From: Streptacidiphilus sp. PB12-B1b
GTDB lineage: Bacteria; Actinomycetota; Actinomycetes; Streptomycetales; Streptomycetaceae
Length of the DNA: 64,000 nt
Assembly (NCBI RefSeq): GCF_014084125.1
Contig: NZ_CP048405.1
Coordinates: forward strand, 3,286,001-3,350,000
Direction: 5' to 3'
A program made the position numbers and the translations under genes. The notes below the pieces were generated by a model. That model ran no database searches. It had not been told where the DNA came from and saw nothing but the letters and a program-made list of their open reading frames with translations. Below, piece by piece: positions 49,744 through 58,658 of the stretch (position 1 is its first letter; every line of letters starts with the position of its first letter).

Positions 49744-52308
49744 CTAGTCCGTGGCGATGGCCTTGAGGACGTTCATCCTTCCGGCGCGGAAGGCCGGGAA
49801 GAGGGCGGCCAGCAGGCCCACCCCTGCGGAGCCGAGGAAGACGGTGCCGATGGTGGTCCACGGGATGCTGAGCACGCCCAGCCCCGTGAGGGCCAGCAGT
49901 TGCTGCGCCGCGATGCCCCAGCCCAGCCCCAGGGCCACGCCCAGGACCGCGCCGAACAGGGCGATGACCACCGATTCCAGGCGGACCATCCGTCGCAGCT
50001 GGCGCCGGGAGAGGCCGATGGCGCGCATCAGTCCGATCTCGCGGGTGCGTTCGACGACCGACAGGGCCAGGGTGTTCACCACGCCCAGGACGGCGACGAC
50101 GATGGCGAGCGCGAGCAGGGCGTAGATCATGTTGAGCAGCTGGTCGAGCTGCTGCTTGATCATGTCCTTGTAGTCGGCCTGGTCGCGGACCTTGATCTGC
50201 GGGTAGTCGGCGGTGGCTGCCTTGAGGGCCGCTGCGGCCTGGCTCTGCTGGCCGGGGTCCGCCGCGGCGAACATCATGTCGTCCGGCGGGAACGTGGCGG
50301 CCGGGAGGTACTTCCTCGCCTCGGCGATGTTCGTGTACATCGCGCCCTTGTCGAAGACCGTGTCGTCGGAGGTGATCGCCCTGACCGTGAGCTTCGCCGT
50401 GCTGCCGCTGGTGAAGGCGACGCTGAGCCGGTCGCCGAGGGTGACATGGTGGGCCTTGGCCCAGCCCTCGGGCACCGACATGGCGCCCGGCGCGTAGGCG
50501 TCGATCAGCCGTCCCTGCACGGTCTTGGCCTGGAGGTCGTCGGTGTAGGAGGGGGTGGCCGCCGCGATGTCGGTCTTGTCCTGGCTGCCGTCGGGGGCGG
50601 TGACCGTCGCGGCGACGTCCGTGCGGTCGGTGACGTGGGACAGGTGTCCGGCCGCGTGAACGGCTTTGACCGCGGCGGGGCTGAGCGGGTTGCCGTTGCC
50701 GGACTGGATGATGAAGTCGGCGCCGACGGACTTGTCCATCTGCGAGGTCGCCGAGGCGACCATGGAGTTGCCGACCACCGACAGGCTCGCAACCAGGGCC
50801 AGGCCGACCATCAGCGCGGCGGCGGTGGCTCCGGTACGGCGCGGGTTGCGCAGCGCGTTGCGCTCGGCGAGGCGGCCCACCGGGCCGAACATCCGCAGGG
50901 TGACCGCGCCCAGGACCCTCACCACGAGCCCGGCGAGCAGCGGGCCGACGACCACGAACCCGACCAGGGTCAGGAGCACGCCGACCGCGAGCAGCCCGGA
51001 GCCCTTGGAGGTGCTGGACGATCCCGCGGCCAGCGCCAGGGCGGTCCCGCCCGCTGCGGTGAGCAGCACGCCGAGCGCGGCACGGACCCGTCCCGCCCGG
51101 GCGTCGGCGGGGGTGCCGGCGTCGCGCATGGCGGCCATCGGGGAGGTCGCGCCGGCCCGGCGGGCGGGCAGCATGGCGGACACCACGGTCACCACGACGC
51201 CGACGGCCAGGCCGATCAGCGGCGTGGCCGCCTTGATCGTCAGGTCGGCGGTGTTCAGGTGCATCCCCAGGGCGCCCATGAGCTTGATCAGGCCGACGGC
51301 CAGGCCGATGCCCGCACCGATGCCCGCCACCGAGCCGACGACTCCGAGCAGCACCGCCTCGACCAGCACCGAGCGGTTGACCTGCCGTCGGCTCGCACCG
51401 AGGGCCCGCATCAGTCCGATCTCGCGGGTGCGCTGGGCGACCAGCATGGAGAAGGTGTTGACGATCAGGAAGATGCCCACCAGGACGGCGATCGCGGCGA
51501 AGCCGAGCAGCACGTACTTCATGGGGTTGAGGAAGGAGCCGATGTCCTGCTGGTTCTGGGCCGCCAGTTCGGCGGCGGTCTGCACCTGGTAGGCGCGGCT
51601 GCCCAGGGCGGCGTCGACGCGTGCCTTGAGCTGGTCGTCGCTGACGCCGGGTGCGGCGTCCAGGGCGTAGTCGGTGTAGCCACGGGAGCCGAGGAGCACC
51701 TGCTGGGCGGTGGGGGTGTCCAGGTAGACGACGGCCGCGCCCGGGTTGGTCGTCGTGAACGTGGCGATGCCGCTGATGGTCACCTTGATGTCGCCCGGTC
51801 CGGCGATGACGCGCAGGGTGTCGCCGATGCCCAGGTGGTGCGTGGCGGCGGTGTCGGCGTCCAGCAAGGCGTCATCGGGCGAGGTCGGGGCGTGGCCGGA
51901 GGTGATGGTGACGGACGTGGTCTGGGTCGGGTTCCAGTTGCCGACGATGGTCGGCGCGCCGGTGCTGGAGCCGATGTCCTGGTTGCGGCTGTCGGCGACG
52001 GTGGCCTGCTGGCTGCTGACCTCGGGCACCACCCCGGCCACCCCGGGGATCTGCGCCAGCCGGGCCTGCAGCGAGGCGGGAAGGGTGGCCGGTGTCCCGG
52101 TCTGCTGCGCGTTGTCGACCTTCGGCGGGCTGACCGTGACATCCGCGGCGGTCGTTGCGAAGAGTTTGTCGAAGGTGGTGTTCATGGTGTCGGTGAAGAC
52201 CAGCGTCCCGCACACGAACGCCACCGACAGCAGCACGGCGACGGCGGACAGAGCCATCCGGCCCTTGTGCGCCAGGAAGTTGCGGAAGGAGGCGCGGAGC
52301 ACGGTCAT
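49744..52308 (-). CDS. ABC transporter permease, FtsX/MacB-type
   Basis: 854 residues. The N-terminal helix (MALSAVAVLLSVAFVCGTLVF) is followed by a large extracytoplasmic MacB-like domain. A first FtsX unit (about 265-430, with VNTFSMLVAQRTREIGLMRALGASRRQ), a second extracytoplasmic domain, and a second FtsX unit (about 730-850, with VNTLALSVVERTREIGLMRAIGLSRRQLRRM) follow. The duplicated coupling motif RTREIGLMRAhGxSRRQ contacts the ATPase. The ATG overlaps the stop of the ATPase gene (ATGA). It probably exports lipids, peptides or an antibiotic, or transmits a mechanical signal; the substrate is unknown. Confidence 0.92.
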   Translation of the reverse strand: MTVLRASFRNFLAHKGRMALSAVAVLLSVAFVCGTLVFTDTMNTTFDKLFATTAADVTVSPPKVDNAQQTGTPATLPASLQARLAQIPGVAGVVPEVSSQQATVADSRNQDIGSSTGAPTIVGNWNPTQTTSVTITSGHAPTSPDDALLDADTAATHHLGIGDTLRVIAGPGDIKVTISGIATFTTTNPGAAVVYLDTPTAQQVLLGSRGYTDYALDAAPGVSDDQLKARVDAALGSRAYQVQTAAELAAQNQQDIGSFLNPMKYVLLGFAAIAVLVGIFLIVNTFSMLVAQRTREIGLMRALGASRRQVNRSVLVEAVLLGVVGSVAGIGAGIGLAVGLIKLMGALGMHLNTADLTIKAATPLIGLAVGVVVTVVSAMLPARRAGATSPMAAMRDAGTPADARAGRVRAALGVLLTAAGGTALALAAGSSSTSKGSGLLAVGVLLTLVGFVVVGPLLAGLVVRVLGAVTLRMFGPVGRLAERNALRNPRRTGATAAALMVGLALVASLSVVGNSMVASATSQMDKSVGADFIIQSGNGNPLSPAAVKAVHAAGHLSHVTDRTDVAATVTAPDGSQDKTDIAAATPSYTDDLQAKTVQGRLIDAYAPGAMSVPEGWAKAHHVTLGDRLSVAFTSGSTAKLTVRAITSDDTVFDKGAMYTNIAEARKYLPAATFPPDDMMFAAADPGQQSQAAAALKAATADYPQIKVRDQADYKDMIKQQLDQLLNMIYALLALAIVVAVLGVVNTLALSVVERTREIGLMRAIGLSRRQLRRMVRLESVVIALFGAVLGVALGLGWGIAAQQLLALTGLGVLSIPWTTIGTVFLGSAGVGLLAALFPAFRAGRMNVLKAIATD

Positions 52309-53093
52309 GACGTCCTGCCTCGGGCGTCGAAGGACTTCATCCGCTCCAGCACGGCGTCGGCCGTGGGGGAGTGCATCTCGTCGACGATCCGGCCGTCGGC
52401 GAGGTAGAGGACCCGGTCCGCGTAGGAGGCGGCCGCCGGATCGTGGGTCACCATGACGATGGTCTGGCCCAGGGCGTCGACCGAGTGGCGCAGGAAACCG
52501 AGGATCTCGGCCCCTGCGCGGGAGTCGAGGTTCCCGGTCGGCTCGTCCCCGAAGATGATCTCGGGTCGGGCGGCGAGGGCGCGGGCCACGGCGACACGCT
52601 GCTGTTGGCCGCCGGACAGCTGCGCCGGGCGGTGCTTGAGGCGTCCGGCCAGTCCCACCGTCTCCACCACGCGGTCCAGCCAGGCACGGTCGGGGGTACG
52701 GCCGGCGATGTCCATCGGCAGGGTGATGTTCTCCAGCGCGGTCAGCGTGGGGAGCAGGTTGAACGCCTGGAAGACGAAGCCGATGCTGTCCCGGCGCAGC
52801 CGGGTGAGCCGCTTGTCCCGCAGCTTGGTGATCTCCGTGTCACCCACCCAGATCTCACCGCTGGAAGCGGTGTCGAGACCGGCCAGGCAGTGCATCAGCG
52901 TGGACTTGCCGGATCCGGACGGGCCCATGATCGCGGTGAACTGCCCGCGCGGGATGTCGACGTCCACCGCGTCCAGGGCTGTCACCCGGGTCTCGCCGCT
53001 GCCGTACGCCTTGGTGAGCCCCCGCGCTCGGGCGGCGAACGGTGAGCGCACCCTGCTGCCCCGGGCTGCGGGACTCGATACGGACGTGGTCAC
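52305..53093 (-). CDS. ABC transporter ATP-binding protein (LolD/MacB-type)
   Basis: 262 residues from a GTG at 53093 with AGGAG 7 nt upstream. Walker A GPSGSGKST, Q-loop FVFQAFNLLPTLTALEN, signature LSGGQQQRVAVARAL, Walker B IIFGDEPTGNLDS and H-loop VMVTHDP are all intact. The extended Gly-Asn-Leu-Asp D-loop is typical of the MacB/LolD group. It energises the FtsX permease encoded next, to which it is coupled. Confidence 0.95.
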   Translation of the reverse strand: MTTSVSSPAARGSRVRSPFAARARGLTKAYGSGETRVTALDAVDVDIPRGQFTAIMGPSGSGKSTLMHCLAGLDTASSGEIWVGDTEITKLRDKRLTRLRRDSIGFVFQAFNLLPTLTALENITLPMDIAGRTPDRAWLDRVVETVGLAGRLKHRPAQLSGGQQQRVAVARALAARPEIIFGDEPTGNLDSRAGAEILGFLRHSVDALGQTIVMVTHDPAAASYADRVLYLADGRIVDEMHSPTADAVLERMKSFDARGRTS

Positions 53094-53281
53094 TGGAGAT
53101 CTCCTGAATGCTCGGCACGGGCGTGCGTCCTTGTAGCTCCACCCTGCTGGAGCACGCATGGCCGCAACCATGGGGAAGGTCACCGGCCCCGGGGTGGGGA
53201 TAACCCCACCACTGCCCGGCCGACCGACCGCCCCGACTCCGGGCCCACCCGGCGAGGTCACCCAGGAACGTGCCTACACCG

Positions 53282-54400
53282 TCACGTGGTCAAAACCGCT
53301 GCGGGGACGAGGCGGTCGAGCCCCTGCGCACTGTTGATCGCGGCCTCGTTCGAGCGCGGCAGCATGATGCTCTCGTAGGCGCGGACGGCGTCGTCGACGC
53401 TGGATTCGGCGACGAGGGCGTGGGCGAGCTCGGAGCCGTCGAGCATGGCGAGGTTGGCGCCCAGCCCGACCGGGGGCATCAGGTGCGCGGCGTCGCCGAG
53501 CAGCGTGACGCCGGGCGCGTGCTGCCAGGTGTGCGGGGCGGGCAGGACGGACAGGGACCGGTTGACGAGCCCGCTGTCGCCGTGGCGCAGGATGTAGCGC
53601 AGGCTCTCGTCCCAGCCGTCGAACATCCCCAGCAGGTGTGTGCGCACGGCCTGTTGGTCGCCGAGGTCGATACCGGCGGCCACGTGCCAGTCCTGCGGCG
53701 CGCGGAGTGCGATGTAGGCGCGGATGTGGCCGTTGCTGTTGCGCTGGGCGACCAGGGACCGGCCGACGCCCTTCGCCAGCATCGTTCCGTTGCCGACCAG
53801 CCGCGCGAGGTCGGGATGGCGGGTGTCGCAGTCGTCGAAACCGGTCTCGACGAAGGTGACGCCGGTGTAGCGGGGTACGGCGGGCGACAGGGCCGGGCGG
53901 ACGCGCGACCAGGCGCCGTCGGCTCCGACCACCAGGTCGAAGTCCTCGGCGGTGCCGTCCCCGAGGAGCAGGCGGCAGGTGCCGTCCGCGAGCGGAGTGG
54001 CCCCGCGGACGGCGCGGTCCCACCGCACCGTTCCCTCGGTGAGCGAATCCAGCAGCAGGCCGCGCAGCTGGCCCCGGTCGATCTCCGGTCGGCCGCTGCC
54101 GGTGGCGGGAGGCCCCTGATGCGCCAGGAGGGCGGCGTCGGCGAAGTCGAGCACGCGCCACTCCTCTCCTTCGGGGCGGGCGAGGGCCCGGAACCGGTCC
54201 AGGAGCCCAGCCGCTCGCAAAGCGGCCTGACCGGTGTCGGCATGCAGGTCGAGGCTGCCGCCCTGGAGTCGGGCGTCGGCGGAGGCCTCGCGCTCGAACA
54301 CGGTGACGCGGCGACCGTGCTGCTGCAGGATTCGGGCGCAGACGAGGCCGCCGAGGCCGGCGCCGACAATCGCTGTGCGGGCATCACGAGCAGAGTTCAT
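53282..54400 (-). CDS. FAD-dependent monooxygenase (TetX/aromatic hydroxylase-like)
   Basis: 372 residues from ATG 54400. FAD-binding motif TAIVGAGLGGLVCARIL with VFEREASADA, the DG motif DLVVGADGAWSRVRPAL and the GD motif TLLGDAAHLMPPVGLGANLAM are all present, defining a class A flavoprotein hydroxylase. The pattern is closest to TetX-like and other single-component monooxygenases that modify antibiotics or aromatics. Divergent from a TetR gene with a 120-bp shared region holding a strong inverted repeat, so induction by a substrate is likely. Confidence 0.9.
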   Translation of the reverse strand: MNSARDARTAIVGAGLGGLVCARILQQHGRRVTVFEREASADARLQGGSLDLHADTGQAALRAAGLLDRFRALARPEGEEWRVLDFADAALLAHQGPPATGSGRPEIDRGQLRGLLLDSLTEGTVRWDRAVRGATPLADGTCRLLLGDGTAEDFDLVVGADGAWSRVRPALSPAVPRYTGVTFVETGFDDCDTRHPDLARLVGNGTMLAKGVGRSLVAQRNSNGHIRAYIALRAPQDWHVAAGIDLGDQQAVRTHLLGMFDGWDESLRYILRHGDSGLVNRSLSVLPAPHTWQHAPGVTLLGDAAHLMPPVGLGANLAMLDGSELAHALVAESSVDDAVRAYESIMLPRSNEAAINSAQGLDRLVPAAVLTT

Positions 54401-54471
54401 GGGTGTCCCCGGGGGATGGGTGAGCCGGTGGAGGCCCGGCTTCACCAAGAAAGCATACTCACCCATTAAAT

Positions 54472-54499
54472 GCAACGACTAAACTTTCGTAGTCGCTGC
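54472..54499. promoter_or_regulatory. Inverted repeat, candidate TetR operator
   Basis: GCAACGACTA (54472-54481) and TAGTCGCTGC (54490-54499) match at 9 of 10 positions around an 8-nt centre, between divergent monooxygenase and TetR genes and ending 21 bp before the TetR start. Confidence 0.6.
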
Positions 54500-54520
54500 G
54501 CACTGGGATAGGGTGGACGC

Positions 54521-55114
54521 ATGACCGAACCGACCGGGCGCCGCGAGCGCAAGAAGGCCCAGACCCGCCAGTCCCTGGCCGATGCCGCACTCGAACTCTT
54601 CCTCGACCGCGGCTACGACCAGGTCGGCGTCAAGGACGTCGCCGACGCCGCCGACGTCTCGGTGACCACCCTGTTCAAGCACTTCCCCGGCAAGGAAGCC
54701 CTGGTCTTCGACCAGGACGACGACCTGGAGGCAGCGCTCGTCTCCGCCGTGCGCGACCGCGCCCCCGGCCAGTCGATCCCACAGGCGCTGCGCGAGCACA
54801 TCCTGCTGAAACAGACCCAGTTCGCCGTCCACGCCACGGATCCCCGGTTCGCCGACTTCACCCGGATGGTGCAGGAGACCCCCGCGCTGCGCGACTACGC
54901 CCAGCGCATGTGGACGCGCCACGAGGCGGCCCTGGCGCGGACCATCGCCGAGGCCGTCGGCGCCCCCGAGGACGACGTCAGCTGCGCCGCCCTGGCCCGT
55001 TTCGCCCTCGAGGCCCGCGGCCTCATCCTCCGGCACAGCGAACCGCCCCGCGCCGCCGACGAGGCCTTCGCACTGCTCGAACACGGCTGGGCAGCCTCCC
55101 ACCCGGGCAGCTGA
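54521..55114 (+). CDS. TetR-family transcriptional regulator
   Basis: 197 residues. TetR_N HTH (about 12-60): RQSLADAALELFLDRGYDQV, VKDVADAADVSVTTLFKHFPGKEAL. The C-terminal helical domain (about 75-190) is a ligand pocket of MftR-like type (ALARFALEARGLIL). Divergent from the FAD monooxygenase gene; it probably represses that gene and itself through the palindrome at 54472-54499. The inducer is unknown. Confidence 0.92.
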   Translation: MTEPTGRRERKKAQTRQSLADAALELFLDRGYDQVGVKDVADAADVSVTTLFKHFPGKEALVFDQDDDLEAALVSAVRDRAPGQSIPQALREHILLKQTQFAVHATDPRFADFTRMVQETPALRDYAQRMWTRHEAALARTIAEAVGAPEDDVSCAALARFALEARGLILRHSEPPRAADEAFALLEHGWAASHPGS

Positions 55115-55161
55115 CCCGCCCGGAGCCATGGGGTGCGTGGACGCGTTGCGCGCCTCGCTGG

Positions 55162-55533
55162 TCAGCCCCGGAGAAGGCAGAAGGGGTGGCCCGCAGGATC
55201 TGCGAAGATCCGCCAGCCACGGGTGTCGGCGTGAAGCAGCGTGGCACCGGAGGCGAGGACCTGCTCCTGGGCCCGGTCGAGATCGGGGACGTCGAGATCC
55301 AGATGGAACTGCTGCGGGTGGCCGGCGTCCGGCCATCGCGGCGCCTGGTAGTCCTGCACGCGCTGGAACGCAAATACCAGGCCGGAGCCTGTGTGAAGAG
55401 TCGAGAAGTCGTCGCTGACGGCCCATCTGGCATCGGGCTGATCGACCACGCCGCCGAGGAGCGACTGGTAGAACCGGGCGAGTGCAAGGACGTCCGGACA
55501 GTCCAGCGCCACGCACTGCAGCTTGCCGATCAC
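55162..55533 (-). CDS. VOC-family (glyoxalase/dioxygenase fold) protein
   Basis: 123 residues, one VOC unit pair: LQCVALDCPDVLALARFYQSLLGG at the start and QQFHLDLDVPDLDRAQEQV with DPAGHPFCLL at the end. The spacing of the HLDLDV His and the closing DPxGHPFCL is that of small glyoxalase-like proteins of actinomycetes. It may bind a metal or a drug; function unknown. Convergent with the TetR gene. Confidence 0.85.
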   Translation of the reverse strand: MIGKLQCVALDCPDVLALARFYQSLLGGVVDQPDARWAVSDDFSTLHTGSGLVFAFQRVQDYQAPRWPDAGHPQQFHLDLDVPDLDRAQEQVLASGATLLHADTRGWRIFADPAGHPFCLLRG

Positions 55534-55881
55534 GGATGCTCCTCCAACCGTAGGTGCCCGTGGCTCTGGTGAGCCACGGCCCGAAACTTACGAAGGCGCA
55601 GCGCAGGGCCGCCGAGCGCATAGACCTTAGCCGTAGGGGTGTCCTCCGTTGCCCGGCACCCTCGCCGAGTCGGGAACGGCGTTGGGATCTGGAGGGCTGT
55701 CGATCACCGCGTTCCCACAATTCCGAACGATCAGCCTCCGCTTTGTGCATCCATGACGAGGTTTATCCAGGGTCTCGATCATCCCCGACAGAAAGACCTT
55801 TCATGCGTATAGGTCTCTTTGTTTCCAGGCCGCCCGGTGCCATGATGGTGCCGATCTCCCCTGCCACGATCGGAGTTTGCC
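55534..55881. other. Intergenic region with a hairpin
   Basis: CCGTGGCT (55558-55565) and AGCCACGG (55572-55579) form a perfect 8-bp stem with a 6-nt loop just upstream of the VOC gene. The rest is ordinary non-coding sequence with lower GC near 55700-55830, probably holding the promoter of the secreted protein gene at 55882. Confidence 0.4.
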
Positions 55882-56205
55882 ATGATTGCGCGACACGCAG
55901 TTCGCCTCACCGCCACATTCGCCCTGGCTGCGGCCCTGACCGGAGGGGGCGCCTGGACCGCTTCGGCAGCGACGCCTGCGGCGACCGCCTCGGCGGCGAC
56001 TGCTTCCGCAGTGGCGCCCGCGACGAACTACGAAATGGAGGAGACCGGATACGGCGCCACCCTTGGTGCAGCCGAGCAGAATGCAGAGAACCAGCTCAGA
56101 GGTGACTGCACCATCAAGGGCGGGTTCGGCCTCGCTGGTGACGGCCAGTACGGGGACGGCTCATGGTGGGCCAGCATGACGACGGAGTGTGGAGAGCCGC
56201 GGTAG
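55882..56205 (+). CDS. Small secreted protein of unknown function
   Basis: 107 residues with a signal peptide (about 1-30, ending ASA). An Ala/Thr-rich linker leads to a mature domain of about 55 residues: EETGYGATLGAAEQNAENQL, then GDCTIKGGFG and a final Trp-rich part with a second Cys (WWASMTTECGEPR). The two Cys could form a disulfide. No family recognised. Confidence 0.65.
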   Translation: MIARHAVRLTATFALAAALTGGGAWTASAATPAATASAATASAVAPATNYEMEETGYGATLGAAEQNAENQLRGDCTIKGGFGLAGDGQYGDGSWWASMTTECGEPR

Positions 56206-56616
56206 GTCGCACAGCCTGCGGTGGAAAAGCCCCGGCCGTGGTATCGCCGCCTGCGCGGGGAACCAGGATGAGTCTATTAATCCTCCTCCAGCTCTGACCG
56301 CTCAGGCCCCCGAACCTCATTTAAAAAGGCCTATTCGTGGTCAGTCGGGCCGCGCATGAAGACAGGGCCCCTGGTGCAGTTCGTGGTTTTTGAAACCGTC
56401 GAACGCGCCGGGAGGCCCTGTTGTCGCAGTTGTTGTGCCGGTCGCCGTATGTGCGGTGAAGCCGGTTGGTCTATGATTCCACCAGCGCGCACCAGGGCGC
56501 CTCCCGTCCGCGGCAAGTACCGAGTACCCCTGGATTCCCTTTCACCATGCGTAGCCATGCGCGTTTGTCCTGTCGCATCCGGCCGCAGCGGACCCGGGTG
56601 ACGATGGAGACGACCC
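56206..56616. other. Intergenic region without a convincing gene
   Basis: 411 bp of lower-GC sequence. A separated inverted repeat (ACAGGGCC 56362-56369, GGCCCTGT 56414-56421) and AT-rich runs (56270-56335) are present, but no ORF with a ribosome site. It may hold the end of the upstream transcript and the promoter of the 56617 gene. Confidence 0.4.
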
Positions 56617-57306
56617 ATGGAATCCAAGAAGCTGCGCGACAACGCCGACCTGGGCCAGCTGCGCGCCCGGGCCAAGGAACTCCGGCGCGCCCACGCCGGC
56701 GGCAATCCGGCCGCCGTCGCCCGGGTCAGGGCCGTCCACCCCGACGCCGCAGCGCAGATCCCGCTCCGCGACGCCCAGCTGGTGGTGGCCCGCGAGCACG
56801 GCTTCGACGGCTGGCGGGAGCTCGCGGCAGCGACCGTCGCCCAGCAGAGCGGCGGCCGGGACCTGAACCGCTGGTTCGCCGTCGAACTCAACAACAGCAC
56901 CTGGGATGCCCTGGACAACGACCTGTCCGCCGAAAGCCCGCAGCCGGAGCGTGAGCAGGCACTGTACGCGGCGTACGCCTCCACCTACCACTGGATGCAG
57001 GCCGGCAACGTCGCCAACCACGGCCGTGGCGAGCACCTGATCGCCTCCGTTGCGGTGAGCATCGGCCTGCTGGACGTCGCCGCCCGGCACGCGGCCCGCT
57101 ACGCCGAACTCATCGGCCGGTACCCTGCGGCCTTCGAGGACTGGGACCGCGCGTTCGCCGCCGAGGCGGTGGCCCGCGTCGCCTCCCGGTCCGGTGACCC
57201 GCAGGCCGCCTCGCTCAAGGACGAAGCCCACCGCCTGGCCCAGGCGGTGCACAACCCGCAGGACCGTCGGATCTGCCTGGATCGGCTGGCCGCCGCGCCC
57301 TGGTAG
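56617..57306 (+). CDS. Hypothetical protein with ankyrin-leader-like N-terminus
   Basis: 229 residues. The start (DLGQLRARAKELRRAHAGG, then LRDAQLVVAREHGFDGWREL) is the motif that commonly precedes ankyrin repeats in actinobacterial proteins, but no repeats follow. The remainder is helical (ALYAAYASTYHWMQAGNVAN, VAVSIGLLDVAARHAARYAE) and resembles an alpha-solenoid. No catalytic motif seen. Followed by a strong terminator. Confidence 0.7.
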   Translation: MESKKLRDNADLGQLRARAKELRRAHAGGNPAAVARVRAVHPDAAAQIPLRDAQLVVAREHGFDGWRELAAATVAQQSGGRDLNRWFAVELNNSTWDALDNDLSAESPQPEREQALYAAYASTYHWMQAGNVANHGRGEHLIASVAVSIGLLDVAARHAARYAELIGRYPAAFEDWDRAFAAEAVARVASRSGDPQAASLKDEAHRLAQAVHNPQDRRICLDRLAAAPW

Positions 57307-57341
57307 GAACAGAAACAGGGAGTGCTGACCCTTCGTCAACT

Positions 57342-57378
57342 CCGGTGGCCCGGGCGGCATAACCGCCCGGGCCACCGG
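57342..57378. terminator. Strong bidirectional terminator hairpin
   Basis: CCGGTGGCCCGGGCGG (57342-57357) and CCGCCCGGGCCACCGG (57363-57378) pair perfectly over 16 bp around a CATAA loop, between convergent genes. It also closes the tyrosine operon. Confidence 0.85.
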
Positions 57379-57431
57379 TACGTCACGACCCGCTCCGGCG
57401 TTCGTGCTGCACAGCCGGCCACGGTGGCGCG

Positions 57432-58658
57432 TCAGTTCAGCTGATCCAGGGCTATGGAGAAGGCCGTGGCCGCCAGACCGGTGGGGTCCGCTGAACGCTC
57501 GTGGCAGCGTTGCAGGGCCTCGGCGATGGTGCGCGAGACGTCGTCGAAGACAGCGGTGTCGGTGATCTCGTCCGTGCCGTCCATGAGCAGGGCGAAGGTG
57601 CGCGCCATGCCGCAGTTGGCGAGGAAGTCGGGGACGACGGCCACGCTCCTGTCCGCGTGCTCGTAGGTCGTGCCGTAGAAGATCTCGGTGTCCGCGAAGG
57701 GCACGTTCGCACCGCAGGCGATGACCTCCAGGCCGGCTGCGGTGAGCCGGTCGACCTGCTCGCGGGTGACCAGGCGCGAGGCGGCGCAGGGCAGGAAGAC
57801 CTCGGCACCCAGGTCCCAGATACGGGCGTCAACCTCGGTGAAGGGGAGCAGGCCGTCCGCCCGGAGGGTGTTGCCGCTGCGGTTCAGGAAGAGCTCGCGG
57901 ACCTCCTCCGGGCCCAGGCCCTGCGGGCTCAGCAGGCCGCCGTCGCGGTCGATGACGCCGACGACGCGGGCGCCGGACTGCGCGGCGTAGTAGGCCGCCG
58001 CCGCGCCGACGTTGCCCCACCCCTGGACGACGACGCGCTTGCCCTCCAGGTCACCGCCGTAGGTCGCGTAGAAGTGGCGGACGGACTCGGCCACCCCCCA
58101 GCCGGTGATCAGGTCGGAGACCGTGTAGCGCCGGGCCGGGTCGGGGGACAGTCGAGGGTCCTCGACCACCTGGGCCACCCCCTGGCGTAGCTGGCCCAGG
58201 CGACGCACCTGGGCACTGTCGCCGGGGCCGTAGTGGCCCCGCACCACGCCCTCCTGCGGATGCCACAGCCCCAGGCCCTCGGTGAGCGGCACGACCTCCG
58301 CCATCTCGTCGACGTTCAGGTCGCCGCCGGTGCCGTAGTAGCTGCGCAGCAGCGGGGTGATGGCCTGGTACCAGCGGGTGAGGACGCCCTGCTTGCGCGG
58401 GTCGCGCGGGTCGAAGTCGATGCCGGACTTCGCGCCGCCGATCGCCGGGCCGGAGACGGTGAACTTGATCTCCATGGTCTTGGCCAGCGACTCGACCTCG
58501 TGCCGGTCCAGCCCGGCCCGCATCCGGGTGCCGCCGCCGGCCGCGCCGCCGCGCAGCGAGTTGATCACGACCCAGCCCCTGGCCGGGGTCTCGGTGTCCT
58601 GCCACTCGAAGACGATCTGCGGGGCCTTCGCCTCGAACTCGGCCAACTGGACCTTCAC
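57432..58658 (-). CDS. Glu/Leu/Phe/Val dehydrogenase-family amino-acid dehydrogenase
   Basis: 408 residues from a GTG at 58658 (AAGGAG 5 nt upstream), overlapping the fumarylacetoacetase stop (GTGA). The substrate domain has WVVINSLRGGAAGGGTRMR, a Lys in AKTMEIKFTVSG and the catalytic Lys77 in GGAKSGIDFDP (Ser where most members have Gly). The Rossmann domain has VVVQGWGNVGAAAAYYAAQ. It would deaminate an amino acid to its 2-oxo acid with NAD(P)+. As the last gene of a tyrosine operon it may feed aromatic 2-oxo acids to HPPD, but glutamate is also possible. Confidence 0.88.
   Translation of the reverse strand: MKVQLAEFEAKAPQIVFEWQDTETPARGWVVINSLRGGAAGGGTRMRAGLDRHEVESLAKTMEIKFTVSGPAIGGAKSGIDFDPRDPRKQGVLTRWYQAITPLLRSYYGTGGDLNVDEMAEVVPLTEGLGLWHPQEGVVRGHYGPGDSAQVRRLGQLRQGVAQVVEDPRLSPDPARRYTVSDLITGWGVAESVRHFYATYGGDLEGKRVVVQGWGNVGAAAAYYAAQSGARVVGVIDRDGGLLSPQGLGPEEVRELFLNRSGNTLRADGLLPFTEVDARIWDLGAEVFLPCAASRLVTREQVDRLTAAGLEVIACGANVPFADTEIFYGTTYEHADRSVAVVPDFLANCGMARTFALLMDGTDEITDTAVFDDVSRTIAEALQRCHERSADPTGLAATAFSIALDQLN

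Noticed and set aside
56362-56421. Inverted repeat ACAGGGCC/GGCCCTGT as an insertion-sequence end or terminator
   Set aside because: 8-bp arms separated by 44 nt, with no transposase remnant and no target duplication; too weak to call.
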